Position numbers and translations under genes: made by a program | Assembly: GCA_009823505.1 (NCBI GenBank) | Contig: VZQC01013971.1 | Span: 42,767-106,766 of the forward strand | DNA from: Rhizomys pruinosus | Taxonomy: Eukaryota; Chordata; Mammalia; Rodentia; Spalacidae | Reading direction: 5' to 3' | Length of the DNA: 64,000 nt | Part shown: one piece after another, positions 28,280-41,066 of the stretch | Layout of the letters: the number at the start of each line of letters is the position of its first letter | Numbering within the stretch: position 1 is the stretch's first letter | The notes under the pieces: model-generated | Told to the model about the DNA's origin: nothing | Seen by the model: the letters and a program-made list of their open reading frames with translations, nothing else | Databases searched by the model: none

Positions 28280-31200
28280 GCCTGCCTTCTTTCCCCCACC
28301 TCCATCTCCTCCTTTATCTTTGTTTTGTTTTGTTTCATTTCTTTGAGTCAGTGTCTCATGTAGACCAGAATGCCCCTGAACTCATTACATAGCTAAGAAT
28401 GACTGCAAATTCCTGACACTCCTGCCTCCACCTCCCAAGTGCTGGGTTTACAGACTTGTTCTGTCACACCTGATAGCAAATAACTTTATTTAAAACTGAT
28501 TCCCCTGGAACTGGAGTTGAGGATGGTTGTTAACTGCCATGTTGGTGCTGGGAATTGAACTCTGGTCTTCTGCAAGAGCTGACAGTGCTTTTAACTGCTG
28601 AGCCATCTTTCTCCAGCCTTGAAATAACCATCAATAACTTCAGTTCCAGGATATCCGACTTTCTTTCTGGCCTCTGCAGGCATTGCATGGCACGGATGCA
28701 CTTGTACACATTCAGGCAAAACATACACATAAATAAAAATAAATCAAATCATTTCATTAATTTCTTGCTTTGGTAGCACATTGATTTCTGCTTCCTGAAA
28801 GATTTCAGAGATAACATGAAATTTAGTAGGTGAAACCTGACTGGATCTTGATCATTTGATTTAACTAAATGCCAGATCATTTTAGGGAATGAGTACTACT
28901 CCTTCTAGATATATAATGCTGGTGTAGTTATGTAGGCAATGCCTTTTTTCACAGGAGATTCATACTAGAGGACACAGGGTAAAGAATTATGATATTCACA
29001 ACTTGTTTTCCAATAGTTTAGGGAAAAAAGAGAGAAATCAAATATCGTACTAATTAATGAATCCAGATGGTAAGTATAAGGGTGATGCTTATAAAGCTTT
29101 TCAATTATTCCATATCTTTACATTTTTTAATGAAAGAAAAATGGGAAAATCTGTTTTAATACTATCTTTGAGTTGCATAGATTTGTTTGCAATTCCATAT
29201 ATTCTGACAGATTTTACTAAAACATGTATTCCTGCTTTTATCTTTCTCTTAAAAGTCATATTTAAGCCGAGTAGCCTATTATGGTCTAAAGGGCAGATAC
29301 TCCAAAGCAATTTTGAATTGTAACGAGGCCATCAGACTTTATCCTGAGAGTGTGCGTGCCTACATCTGCAGAGGAGTACTGAAGTTCTACAATGGGGTAG
29401 GCTATTTGCTGCTGGTTTTCTTAGATTTAGAGTTGGACTCTCAGTTGGTAACTAGGGACTTGCTTCCCATTTCTTCTTTGTGACATGTGAAAGGAGAAAT
29501 ACTATGATATGCAGCAAACTACATAGAATACCTCTTTACTATGCATCACTTCATTGTTTTTCACAAAATAGTAATCTTTATTTCTGATTTTGCGTTTTAG
29601 GTAACTTATTTTTGGTGTTTTTGAGACAAGGTCTCCCTGTAGCCCCAGCTGGCTGGCCCAGAACTTGCTCTGTAGACCAGGCTGGCCTTGAACTCACAGA
29701 GATCCACCTGCTTCTGCCTCCCAAGTGCTGGGATTAAAAGGCATGCACCACCACACCCAGCCATTTTAGGCAGCATTTATTCATTTTGATTAAGACAATA
29801 GTAAATATTAATTGTAGGCAATCTGAACATTACAGAGGGGAATGAAGTATGATTATCCTGACAGAAAATTTTAATTCCTGAAAACTCAGTATTTTCATCT
29901 TTTTTCTTATTTTCCTGATAATATATGACATGGATTGTGCTGTTTATATAATTTGTTTTGTTCCCTGCTTTTAATAATATTTGAAGAAAGCATATGATGA
30001 CATAATATTCCACCATCATTTATTTTTATTTTCTTCATAGTTGGGAATTTGAAATGTTTTATATTTTTACCACTTATTCTAAATAGTACAGTTATATACG
30101 GTGAGAACAAAATCATAGCTTGAGATTTGTGAACAGAAATTCCTGGGTTAAAAGTGTGAGCAATACCATTGATATCTGGTGCTGCGGAGGAACACTTTGT
30201 TTCTCTTTTCCTATTTTTTGGCCTTTCTTTTTAACCATTTTATGTGCAATATTTGCAAATAATACCTTAAAGCAAAGATGAGACCTTACATGATGTGTTA
30301 ATTCCGTGAAAATTACCATGTACAGAAATGGATGATGTGAAGTGTCAGAGAAGGATGAAAGAGGGTGAGATGCAAATGAGGGTAGAAAGTGCTGTGATTA
30401 TAGGCTACCATCCTATAAAGAGGCAGAGGTCAGCAAGCTCTGGAATGTTGGCCTGTCTTTTATAATCAGTATGAGTTTTCTTTTTATTCCATACAGAAAA
30501 ATTGGTAATAATTGCTTAAACCAAACCTATCAACATCTTTAATTTTATTTGATGGTAAAAGTAACTAGAATTCTTTTTTCTTAATTTTTTTTATTAATTT
30601 TATTTATTTCTGAATTCTTAACAGGATCTTCCTAATGAATTCTGTGAAAGATCAACTTGAGTATGTTAATTTCAAAAATGACACACTGAATTGTCACATG
30701 AGTGCTTCAATAACTGATAGGGTCACAGATTTACTTTACCATTAAACAGTTATAATTATTCTCACTTATCTTTTTTCCTTATAGAATTATAAGCTAGCTA
30801 TTACAGACTTGAGTACAGCCATCAACATGGACAAGAACAGTTATATAGCATTTTATAACAGAGCACTGTGTTACACCAGGATAGGAGAACTTAACAAGGT
30901 AACTAACCATTTTAGTTACATTTTAGTAAACAAGAAGTTCAAAGCATTTAATAAACAATAAGCATTCAGTGGCTTCTCTTTTTAATAAAATATTTTTATT
31001 GGTGTTTTGTGTGTTTCATGAATTCAATAAGCAATCTATAAAAACATTTAACAAATGTATTTTTTTATTGATGTTTTGTGTATTTCATACATCATTTTCC
31101 AATTCAGTTCAGGCATATATCCCCTTCCCTTCCCCCCACCCTACCCCTACCCATCCCAGATCATGCATTCTGCCATAACTTTTCTGCGTCTTTCTCTGTT

Positions 31201-34200
31201 TTTTTTTTTTTTCTTGTTTGTTTGTTTTGTTTTCATTTTTTTTAACAGTAGGTGATAATCTGTGAGTACAAGCATCCTTCATGTAAAACCAATTTACGAG
31301 CAGTTGTGCCCAAACCCACACAGCTCATGGGTCCCACCATCCAGCAGGGGGTGGGGGGGCTTGTACGTTCAATCAAGTTGATCAAATGAGTGTCCAGTCT
31401 ATATTGTTGTAGTTTCACCATTCACCCCAATCGCAGCCCTTACATTCTACCACGCCCCCTCTTCCGCAGATTGTTCCCTATGCTTAGAAAAGGGGCACAG
31501 GTGGATGAGAAGCAAAACAGTCTACTTTCTCTGGAGCTGTTGTCTTGATCTCTAGTCAATTCTGGCTGTTTTCTTTCATGGGCTGCCAGTTTGTCCAGGC
31601 ATAACCTTTCAATCCTACTAATGAAGCACATGCAATTAGATATATAGGTACTTAAACAGTACTAATAGCCTTTCAATCTACATGAGCACATGCAATTAGC
31701 ATATTAGGGATAAGTATATTGCCTCAATCCTGCATAAGCACATCGAAATATAAGATTTAAAAACGTACAATTGTTATGGTATAGACACAGCTGTTTGGAT
31801 GGTATGCTAATCATGAGATTACTTTTTTCTTTGTTAACTATGGGGCAGGGGTCCTTCGTGTGGGCTTATGAACGTCTCTAACCATTAGAGGATGTAAGCT
31901 GTGGCATCAGCCGTGGGTTTTCCTCCAAGGAGAGTAGCTAATAGCCATTAGATTGGGATATACAGACACTGGCTGCCACTGCTGCAGACGCTAGCTTTTC
32001 CAGGCAAAAAAAAAAAAAAAAAAAAAAGAAAATATCTTAAAACAAAAAAAAATAAAAGTTTTTATTGACATTAAAAAGGAAGAAAAAAAGATAAAGCAAA
32101 TTCAGTTTCAAATATTCTCTGAATATTTTCATCTTGGGAACTTTGAATATGAAAAGTGGGTTTGCGAATAGCAATGGAGCCCCTATAGATATGAGTCTAC
32201 AAATGGTTGCATATATCCTCTGCTTTTAAAAACATTTCCCACTGCTCTAGACGAAATATTCAATTTCTATTAATTCTTTGTTTCTGATATGTGACATTGC
32301 TTCTATTCTTGTATATCCCAAGAAAAAGTACAGACAATCATTGAGGCAACTGCTTTTGATAAATAGTTAAAGTCTAAGAAAAAAATAAAGAAAAAAATCA
32401 GAAAAAATGTTCTTCCTCGCCCAACAGTAATCAGCTGCCAATATTTCTTCAGCTAATACTGGGTTCTGCTGCCCATTTCCCCAGTTCCATGATGGGTTTT
32501 TGTCTGTTTAAGTTTACAAGGGTCTTGTGCATGCTGACAGCACTGCTGTAGGTTCCCAGGAGCTTGTAGGATTCTATTTCCATATGGTCATGTATCACCT
32601 CTCTGACTTTATTAGAAGAACTAATATGTTCTAAAGGATGTGAATTTTATGTGTCCTTTTGGATACTGGATGCATGGAAATCTTCCACAGGTAATTGTTT
32701 TGCTGGATGCTTAGATTGTTTCCACTGTTTTTCCATTATCAGTGATGCTTCTATAATTCATTTCTGCAAGTAGTGTGCCAAGCTATAGAATAGTCAGCAG
32801 GCATCTTGATCAAATTACTCCAGTGTGACATTTCATTGTATTACACTCATACAAAGTAGAATATTATTTATAATTAGTAAAATAAGAGCATTGTCATTAC
32901 TTCTACTGGAGATATAAGTAACCATAATAAGTAAAAGAGAAGTAACAAAATTGAGAGGGGGATGTAAGAAGATTTATACTTTTATATGTCTAAAAGCAAT
33001 TTATAAATATCAATTGAGAGCATTTTGTATTCGTGTTTCATGTATGCTGGAAAGCTGAATACTCATAACTTTAGGACATTGTATTCTTTTTCTTATATTA
33101 CTTTTATTGATATTTTGTGCATTTCAGACATCATTTCTCAGTTCCATTTAGACCCATTCCCCCTTCCCTTCCTCCCACCCCAGCCCAGGTCATGCATTCT
33201 GCCATACATGTCTTTCATCTTTCTCTCAGTCTTTCCAAAATTTTTCTCTGTAAAGGTCCATTGTTTTGGAATTTAACTATATCAGTCTGTTCTTTTTCCC
33301 AGTCCCCATGTTGTTGTTATTCCCTCCCCATCGTATTGCTCTAAAATATGTCCATATAAACGTCATACATGTACCAGAGTTATGTCCTCCAGGAATAAAC
33401 TGTATGTTAGCTCCAATAAAAAAATATTTAACAAATGGTATGTTGAAGCAGTAATCGACAATGCACCTGCATTTCCTCACTTCAGCTATAACTTTGAAAA
33501 CTAAAACTTGAGAAACTGCAAAGAACTCTTTAAAGTTATATCAATTTCTTTGCTTGTGCTAAATTTTCTTTTGCAGTTACTGTACTGTCAGTTCATTTTG
33601 TAACGCACACAGGAACACTTAAAGGCCTATATATTACAATATAGTTTTCGAGTATGACTTGAGTAAATATTTTACTGATATACTACTACGCGGGATTTTA
33701 TAGTAGTGGTCACTAGCAATATTGCTTCACAATTTGAACCTGAACCAGAGCAGGTTGTGGAGGCGCTTTTTGGTATAGTCTAACGCTGCAGCAGCAGCAA
33801 ATACAGAGCTGATGCTTCCAACCTCTGAGACCATTGACTTGCAAGCGCCTGTATGTTTTAAAGGTTGCTACAGCAACCCTACTCCTCCATCAAACTTATT
33901 TATATTTTACAATCCTGCCCCCGTCATTGTCTCACCCTTTGACAATCTGGTTGGTTTCAAATAAAGATTGATTGGTCTGATCAGCCCGAGGTGCTTCGTG
34001 CTCCGTCCCTCACTGCTACTGCTTTTTCTAGGGTCCATTGGTCTCTCTCTCTCAATTTCTGCTGCTTCCACAACAATGGAGCATTCTTATAAAATACTTC
34101 ACATTCCTTCTATTCTGTGGGAAACACATTTCCCAGTGTCTCTAAAATTTACCTAAGTGTGCTCAAAGCATCTAGAAATTTAGAAATTGAGAAATCTCCT

Positions 34201-37139
34201 TTCCACCCAGGAGGATGCAAAATGCCAACCAGACTGGCAAGTTTGGTTTCCTCTAGATCTGTTGACAAATGAGGAACAATTTTATTTTTATTTATTTATT
34301 TATTTTTGTCTGTTCAAGGCAGGCAGCTGCTAAGATTCCAAGAGCAAATTAAAGCACCAGTTGATAGGTACCTGCAAAGCAGGTGTCTTTGAAGACTGCC
34401 CCACATCTCCTTGCCTAAAGGTAACCCTGAGGCTAAAAACAATGGGCCTGGCAGGGAAAGAATCCCCACATTTTGTTATCTTAGTTGTGTTCAAGAGCTG
34501 CTTCCTGGTTAACTGGTTAATGAGGAGCATGCTGAGCAATCTGAATCAAGTGACACCAAAATAGTGACAAAGGTTTCAGGACCCCAAAGCATTTCATCTG
34601 CTCCTGTTAAGAAAAGGAAAATAGGGAAAGGTTGGAGAAACTCATCCAAGTAACTGTGGGAGTTAGAGACCTGCAGGGCACTCACAGTCCTTAAGCTTCC
34701 TTGTGGTTCCACCAGTGGATCGTTTCACAATGTCTCCTCCTCCCTTTCTGCCTACTTCCACCTACAGTTCAGCCTCCATCTCTAGGCTGAGAAAAACTAA
34801 GCACCTTTCTGTATACAGAGCTTAGGCAGCTCCAAGGATATAGTTTCCTAAAAGCACAACAAAATGGATTTTGATAAAAACAATAGCAGTTATCTCTTTT
34901 TAAAATATATTGCAAACATTTTTCATTTTTTAATTTATTTTTTATAATGCTTTTATTGATATTTTGTGTATTTCAGACATCATTTTCTCAGTTCAGTTTA
35001 GACATATTCCCCTTTCCCTTCCCCCCACCCCACCCCAGATCATGCACTCTGCCATAAATGTCCTGCATCTTTCTCTCTGTCTTTTTTTTATGTTTAGGAA
35101 TTCACATTTTCCTTCTTTAATTTTACTTTATATTACTCTAAAATATGAATACATACTTTCCACTCATACAGTAATTACAGAGTCTGAAAGTAAGTGGTGG
35201 ATCGGTTCTAGAGCCCATTAAGAGATTTACATTATAACAACATAGTTGCTTTCAGATAAAGAAATATAATAATAATGTTGTTCAGCTTGCCTTTCATCTG
35301 GGGATTTGGTGTTAGCATCCACAAGTGAGGGAGACACCATTTGCCTCTTGTTTCTCTGAGACTGTGTTACTTCACTTAGCATTTACCCGCAAATTTCATG
35401 ATGTCATCTTTCCTTATCACTGAATAGTACTCCTTATGGTTTACTGTGAGACAGGTGCTGGGCTAATAGTTTATTAACATGTAATCAAGGTATATCTATT
35501 ATAGGTAGAGATTGAGGTCTGGTCTGCACCACAGGGATTTCCAGATTCTTGTGTCCCTGAACAAGGCTTTGGACAAAGACAAGGAAAACAGCTTATTTTT
35601 CTTTTTTTTTTTTTTAAAAAATTTTTTTTTTAATTTTATTTATTTCTGTATGTGTATGAATGTACTCTGTCTGCATGCAAGTCTGTGCACCCGTGTCGTG
35701 CAATGCCGCGGAGGTCAGAAGAGGGTGTCGGACTCCCCTGGAACTGGAGTTCTCCTGGAATTGGAGTTTCAGACGGTTCTCAGCCGCCATGTGGGTGCTG
35801 GGGATCGAACCCGGGTCCTCTGTAAGAGCAGTCGGCGCTCTTAACCGCTAGGTCATCTCTCCAGCCCAGCTTATTAAGGGAGAAAGATCAAAGGTTCCAT
35901 GATGCTGGAACCAACCAGTTGGAGCTGGCATGTACATGGTCTGTTCCATGTTGGCCTTGGGAACATGCCGGGAAGGATTTGTAGTTTGATTTATTTCACG
36001 TGCTAATTTTGACCTTACCTTCCTGTTACATTTGTAAATAGACTCAAGCAATATATTATAATTTTAATATCCTTGTTTTGTGGCTGAGGAGATAGGCTTC
36101 CAGTGAAGGTACTTTCCCCAAACTCAGAAGATGGCAATAGCAGCTTATGGTGCGAATTCCGAGGTGGCCGAGGCTTTCACCCTATTAATCAAAGCCTTTA
36201 GGCTAGGTGTCATGGTTCATGGCTATAATTTTAGCATGTGGAAATCTGATGAATAGGTATCATGAATTTAACTCCAGCCTGGGCTACAAAGCAAGTTCAG
36301 GCAGCTAGAGCTATATGGCATGGCACTGTCTCAAGAAACAATAAAACAAAACACAAAACAATGCAGGGAACTCCCCTCCTCCAGTATGCCCACCTGTACC
36401 ACCACCCTCAATATTGTTTCTTCCTGTGTCTCATGTTTAATTAATTATCCAATAGATTTCTAGGGCATCTTACACACTTTCCATACTGTGATTCTATGGA
36501 AGGAGTTAGATAAGGTGTGACAGCAATCTAGATGGTTTTTCAAGTGTTACTAATTATTTTTATAGGCCTAGAAATGTTTATTTTTATTCCTCAGTATAAC
36601 ATAGGACCTCTATTTGCACCGTGTCTGTAGACACAAATGCCCAATCAGGAAATGGGAGAGAAGGGCAGATGGGCAGAAAGTGACCTCCTGTTTATTTGCC
36701 ATCTTCAGTTAGCAGATGATTGAGCCATATCAAAGTTGACTCTTCTGATCAAATCATGTGGACAAAATACTCACTAGAAAAAAATAATTTAGAAGAATTC
36801 ACCCCCAACTTAAGATGCTTCTAGTACTTAGGGCAAAGTAGAGATCAGTAAAGCTTTGCCTATTAAAACAATGAAGAAAAGGTATAAGCAAAGGGTGTGT
36901 TTTCTGTTTTCATTCTTTTAGCTTAAATTACTTTTTTGAAACAGTGAGTCTGCTGGGTGTGGTGGCCCATGCTTTAAATTCTAACACTTGAGAGGCAGAG
37001 GCAGGCAGATCCTATGAGGTAGAGGCCGGCCTGGTCTCCGTAGCAAGTCCCAGGCTGGCTATGGCTACCAGGAGACCCTGTCTCAACAAGCAAGCAAACA
37101 AACAAACATAATAAAAAACAGATATGGTATATCTATCTG

Positions 37140-37174
<35 letters not shown>

Positions 37175-40100
37175 ATATTATAATCTTGAATTTTCCCTTG
37201 CAAGTGGCCTTTATTTCTTCAGTTTTATTATGATCCATTCACATTGATTTCTGACTTGTTAGTGAGGTAACACAGTACCAGAAAAACAAACATCCTCATC
37301 TGTGGATGCTAGCGCCAATTACCTAGTTGTAAGTATTTTTTGTGCAGGACTCCTTGAGCTTTTGTCCAAATAGTTGGAAGTGATCCATATTGGAAAGAAC
37401 AACAGAAAAGAACTTCTGCTCAAAACAGTCATCTTCTGCATCGATAACTTTGAGAAAGATTCAGAAAAAAAGAAAAACATGTTTGGCAGAATACATGAAC
37501 TCTGGTGGGGTAGGGATATAGGGAGGGGGACACGGGTCTAGATTTGATTTGCAACATGATCTTGTACAATAAATAAATAAATAAATAAATAAAATTTTTA
37601 AAAAAGAAAAAAAACTTGCTTAATGCCTCTAACATAAAGGCATGCTGCTTGCCACCAGATTCACAATGGTGAACAAAGCCGATGAGCATTGGGTTCATAG
37701 AGTTTAGACTTCAGTCATTGAAGAAGGCAATAAAACACTAAAAAGAATTAAAATTTTAAATAGTAATCACTACTTTTCTTTAATATGAATGCTATTTGGA
37801 GAAAGGATGGAGTATGGAGAGGGTGTGAATCTCTTCCTTCTAATCTGTCCAATGCCCAAGAGCATGTGTGGATAACTAACAACGTGAACTTCAAGCATAA
37901 TGAGAACCACTTAATTAAAAGCAGCACTAGCAATAATACATAGCTAATGTGGCTCTGAAAATCCTGCATTTAATTATTTTTACCTCAAAGTATGTATAAA
38001 TTACATTACAGAACCAACTCTGAGATCCTGTTTTGGTATAAACACATTTGTTTTAAGGCCATGAAGTAAGGATCCAAATAATTGCATCTTTTTTTTATAT
38101 GTGATTATTTTATTTTTAGGCACTAAAAGATTATGGAATTGTGCTGCTTCTTGAAGCTGGAGAAACTATATCATTAAATACCTACCTTAACCGTGGACTC
38201 ATCTACACTGAACTAGGCCAGTATGCCTTTGCCGTAGAGGTGAGCTTTCCCGTGGACATGGGGAAATGAACCCACTTGACTTTGCACATTGTCTTCCGAC
38301 ACCCTCTTCTGACCTCCATGGCATTGCACGACACGGGTGCACAAACCTCCATACAGACAGTACATTCATACACATACAAGAATAAATAAAATTAAAAAAA
38401 GAAAAATATTGACCCAAATCAGATGTCAAGTCTTAAATTAAATGAAAATAGTCAAAAGACACTAAATAAAAGAAGGAGAATATCAAATGGGAATTTTAAA
38501 AAAGACCTAGTATCTGAGTATAAAAACCACACTTTAAATATAATAATATGGATAGTAAAAATAGAAGGCTAGATGATATACACTGAAAAATACAAAAACA
38601 AAATAATGTCTTTCCCCCTCCAGTGTAAAGTGAAATAAGCCACTAAACACTAAATAAAAAGCCTGAAAATTATGCAGACCAAGAAAGAAGCAACAAGGGA
38701 TACAATAGTGGGTGATAAGAGATAAGAGGAAGAACCAAGACACAATCCTAGAACCTATCCATGGAGAAAAAAGTTCTGTGAGTAGGACTGACTGACTGGT
38801 TAAGTGAGGTGAGAACTGAAAGCACACTAGTGCACAGCTGTCTGACCATCCCAAGGACTACTTGACAGGAAGCCTTTAGAATGGGACTGTTTGAGAGGCC
38901 AAATATGTTGGACTGGGGCAGCTGTTCCATACCTTTTCCTTCCAGAAAACCTACCTGATGAGAGTAAAGGAATAAAAAAGATGTGGTAAAAAGTTAAAGT
39001 TAGTGCATCCCACACTACTGTTCTACAGTTTGATCCCTTAAATTTAAACCAAAATGGATAGCCATAGATCAAGAATGAGACACTTAGAAGCTATCATAGA
39101 TGCATAAGGATGATGGGAGAAGGAGAAGGATGTGGAGCTAAACTGTAGTCTGTGTAAGAAGTACACAGAAATATGCTACCATTTCCATTGGTATTTAGGA
39201 GTTTGAAGATAAACACCAGAATAAGGTGTAAAGATAACGCCTTTTAAGAGTGGAACTAGAAGTAAGGAGAAATGGAAAGGGATCACTGTTTAGAATTATT
39301 CATTCTATAGTTTCCTTAGATGCTACCTACCATGTACTTGATTATTTGGTAAGAATGAACATAAACAGATCTAGTTTACAATGATAAAGATGGTCATATT
39401 AAATTAAGTAGCATATTGACAGAATTTGAATGTGAAGACAGTATTAACTCTACTTCAGGGAGATTGGTGGTGACAGAAACTAGAAAGAGATGGCCATCTG
39501 TCATTTCTAGGGCGGGGCTGGGGTGAGAGGAAGGCATGGTAAACTGGGGCAGTGACACCGAGATACGGAGGACATCAGTCATTTAGTTAAGTGAGTTCCC
39601 AGAGATGTGTAAGAGTGCTCGGACACAGAAAGAGATGGCTGGATTACATTCCATTTGACTGGAAACTAGATTTCCTATTTTTATCCAAATGGTTGCATTT
39701 AATATAAAAATATGCTATGCAACTGTAACCGGAGGATTCACGCTTATAGATTGGTCTGAGGTGTTGTCTCTTTCTCCTGTATGGTCTCCAAGTGCTCAGT
39801 TTGACCTTTCTACCCAATCGTTTACCTCTAGTAATAGAAAAACTCGTTTCACCCCCTAATGCAGGCAGGCAGGCAGGCAGGCAAGCAAACAGGCTTTTCC
39901 CTAATAACAACCAATGAGAGTTTCTGGAAGGAAGACAGAGAGAGAAGCTATTGTTTAAGGTACCGCCTCTCTAGTTGAACAGTGCCTTTTGGGACAGAAG
40001 AGTGCTGGCCACTTTTAGGAAGCGAGTCTGAAGGGATTCCTTTTTGCTACTCTACAAGAAGGTACAGTCTCCCCACTGTTGAGCTGAGCTAAATGAAGAA

Positions 40101-41034
40101 ATGGCTTAAACTCCCCTTCAAAGGTTCCTGATAACTCTATCCTCTGAGATGCCATTTTTGCTTCCTTTATAGATTCTGGATGCTTACTTTAGAAGGCTCT
40201 TCTCCACATCATAGTAATCATTAAAACCAGTTAGTCTCCACATCGTAGTAATCATTAAAACCAGTTAGTGTTTATATAGTACATCCCTTATGGATGTAGC
40301 ATTTAGTTTATAAATATTTAAGTACTAATTCTGATTTAATACTTTTCCTGTTTTCTTTCATGTGGCAAAATGTTTTTGTAGGACTTTGAGAAGGATATAA
40401 GCTTCAGATATTGTCTTTAGTGTCTAATAGAAGAGGATGTTCTGGGCCATAAGCTTCAGATATTGTCTTTAGTGTCTAATAGAGGAGAATGTTCTGGGCC
40501 ATGTTGGCAGGATCTTTTGCAGACTCTACTTGGAATGCTTTAAAACCGTCTGTTCCCAGGGCCATTTAGATCCATTCCAACTTACTTTGCAACCTGAAAA
40601 CCTAGGGTTAAAGTTTCCCAGCTTCCACTTCAGGATCCTTGGACAAAATAATGCACTTCCCTCCAGAAGAGTGGATTCCAAAAGGAGGGACAGTCCTGAC
40701 TGTTAATGTACAATAACCGGTTGTGCCTTCTTACTGGCCTGGGTATCCAATTGTCCAAAAGTTGTGTCATTCCAAAGGCTCTTTCCAGAGGAGTTTCCTT
40801 TTCTGCCTGGGCAGGGAAGTTTCTGGTGATATCGATGGGATATAAACAATAGAGTAAATGAGACACTTTTCTACATAATGCAGGACAGCACCACAGGAAA
40901 AGTCCCTATTTTTAATTTGGAGGGAAGTAACCCAAATTCTGAGGGATTTGTAACAATGGCTTTGCTCCACACACTCTCATTAGACATGATGCTACAAACT
41001 AAAAATGTTTTAAAAATATGCCTTTTTGATGCAT

Positions 41035-41066
<32 letters not shown>

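Larger units (their letters stand above)
30899..38119 (+). other. Ttc6 intron between window exons 11 and 12
   Basis: A 7.2-kb intron made largely of L1 3' ends in minus orientation (31055-32005, 32400-32900, 33091-33450, 34935-35440), a B2, two B1s, an L1 3' end on + near 37450, and possible LTR sequence at 33600-34060. No extra coding exon is needed: flanking exons join in phase 0. Confidence 0.65.

Noticed and set aside
31621..31745. Repeated gagcacatgcaattag-type units suggesting a regularly spaced array
   Set aside because: Only two to three imperfect units inside an L1 3' UTR; not a CRISPR or satellite array.
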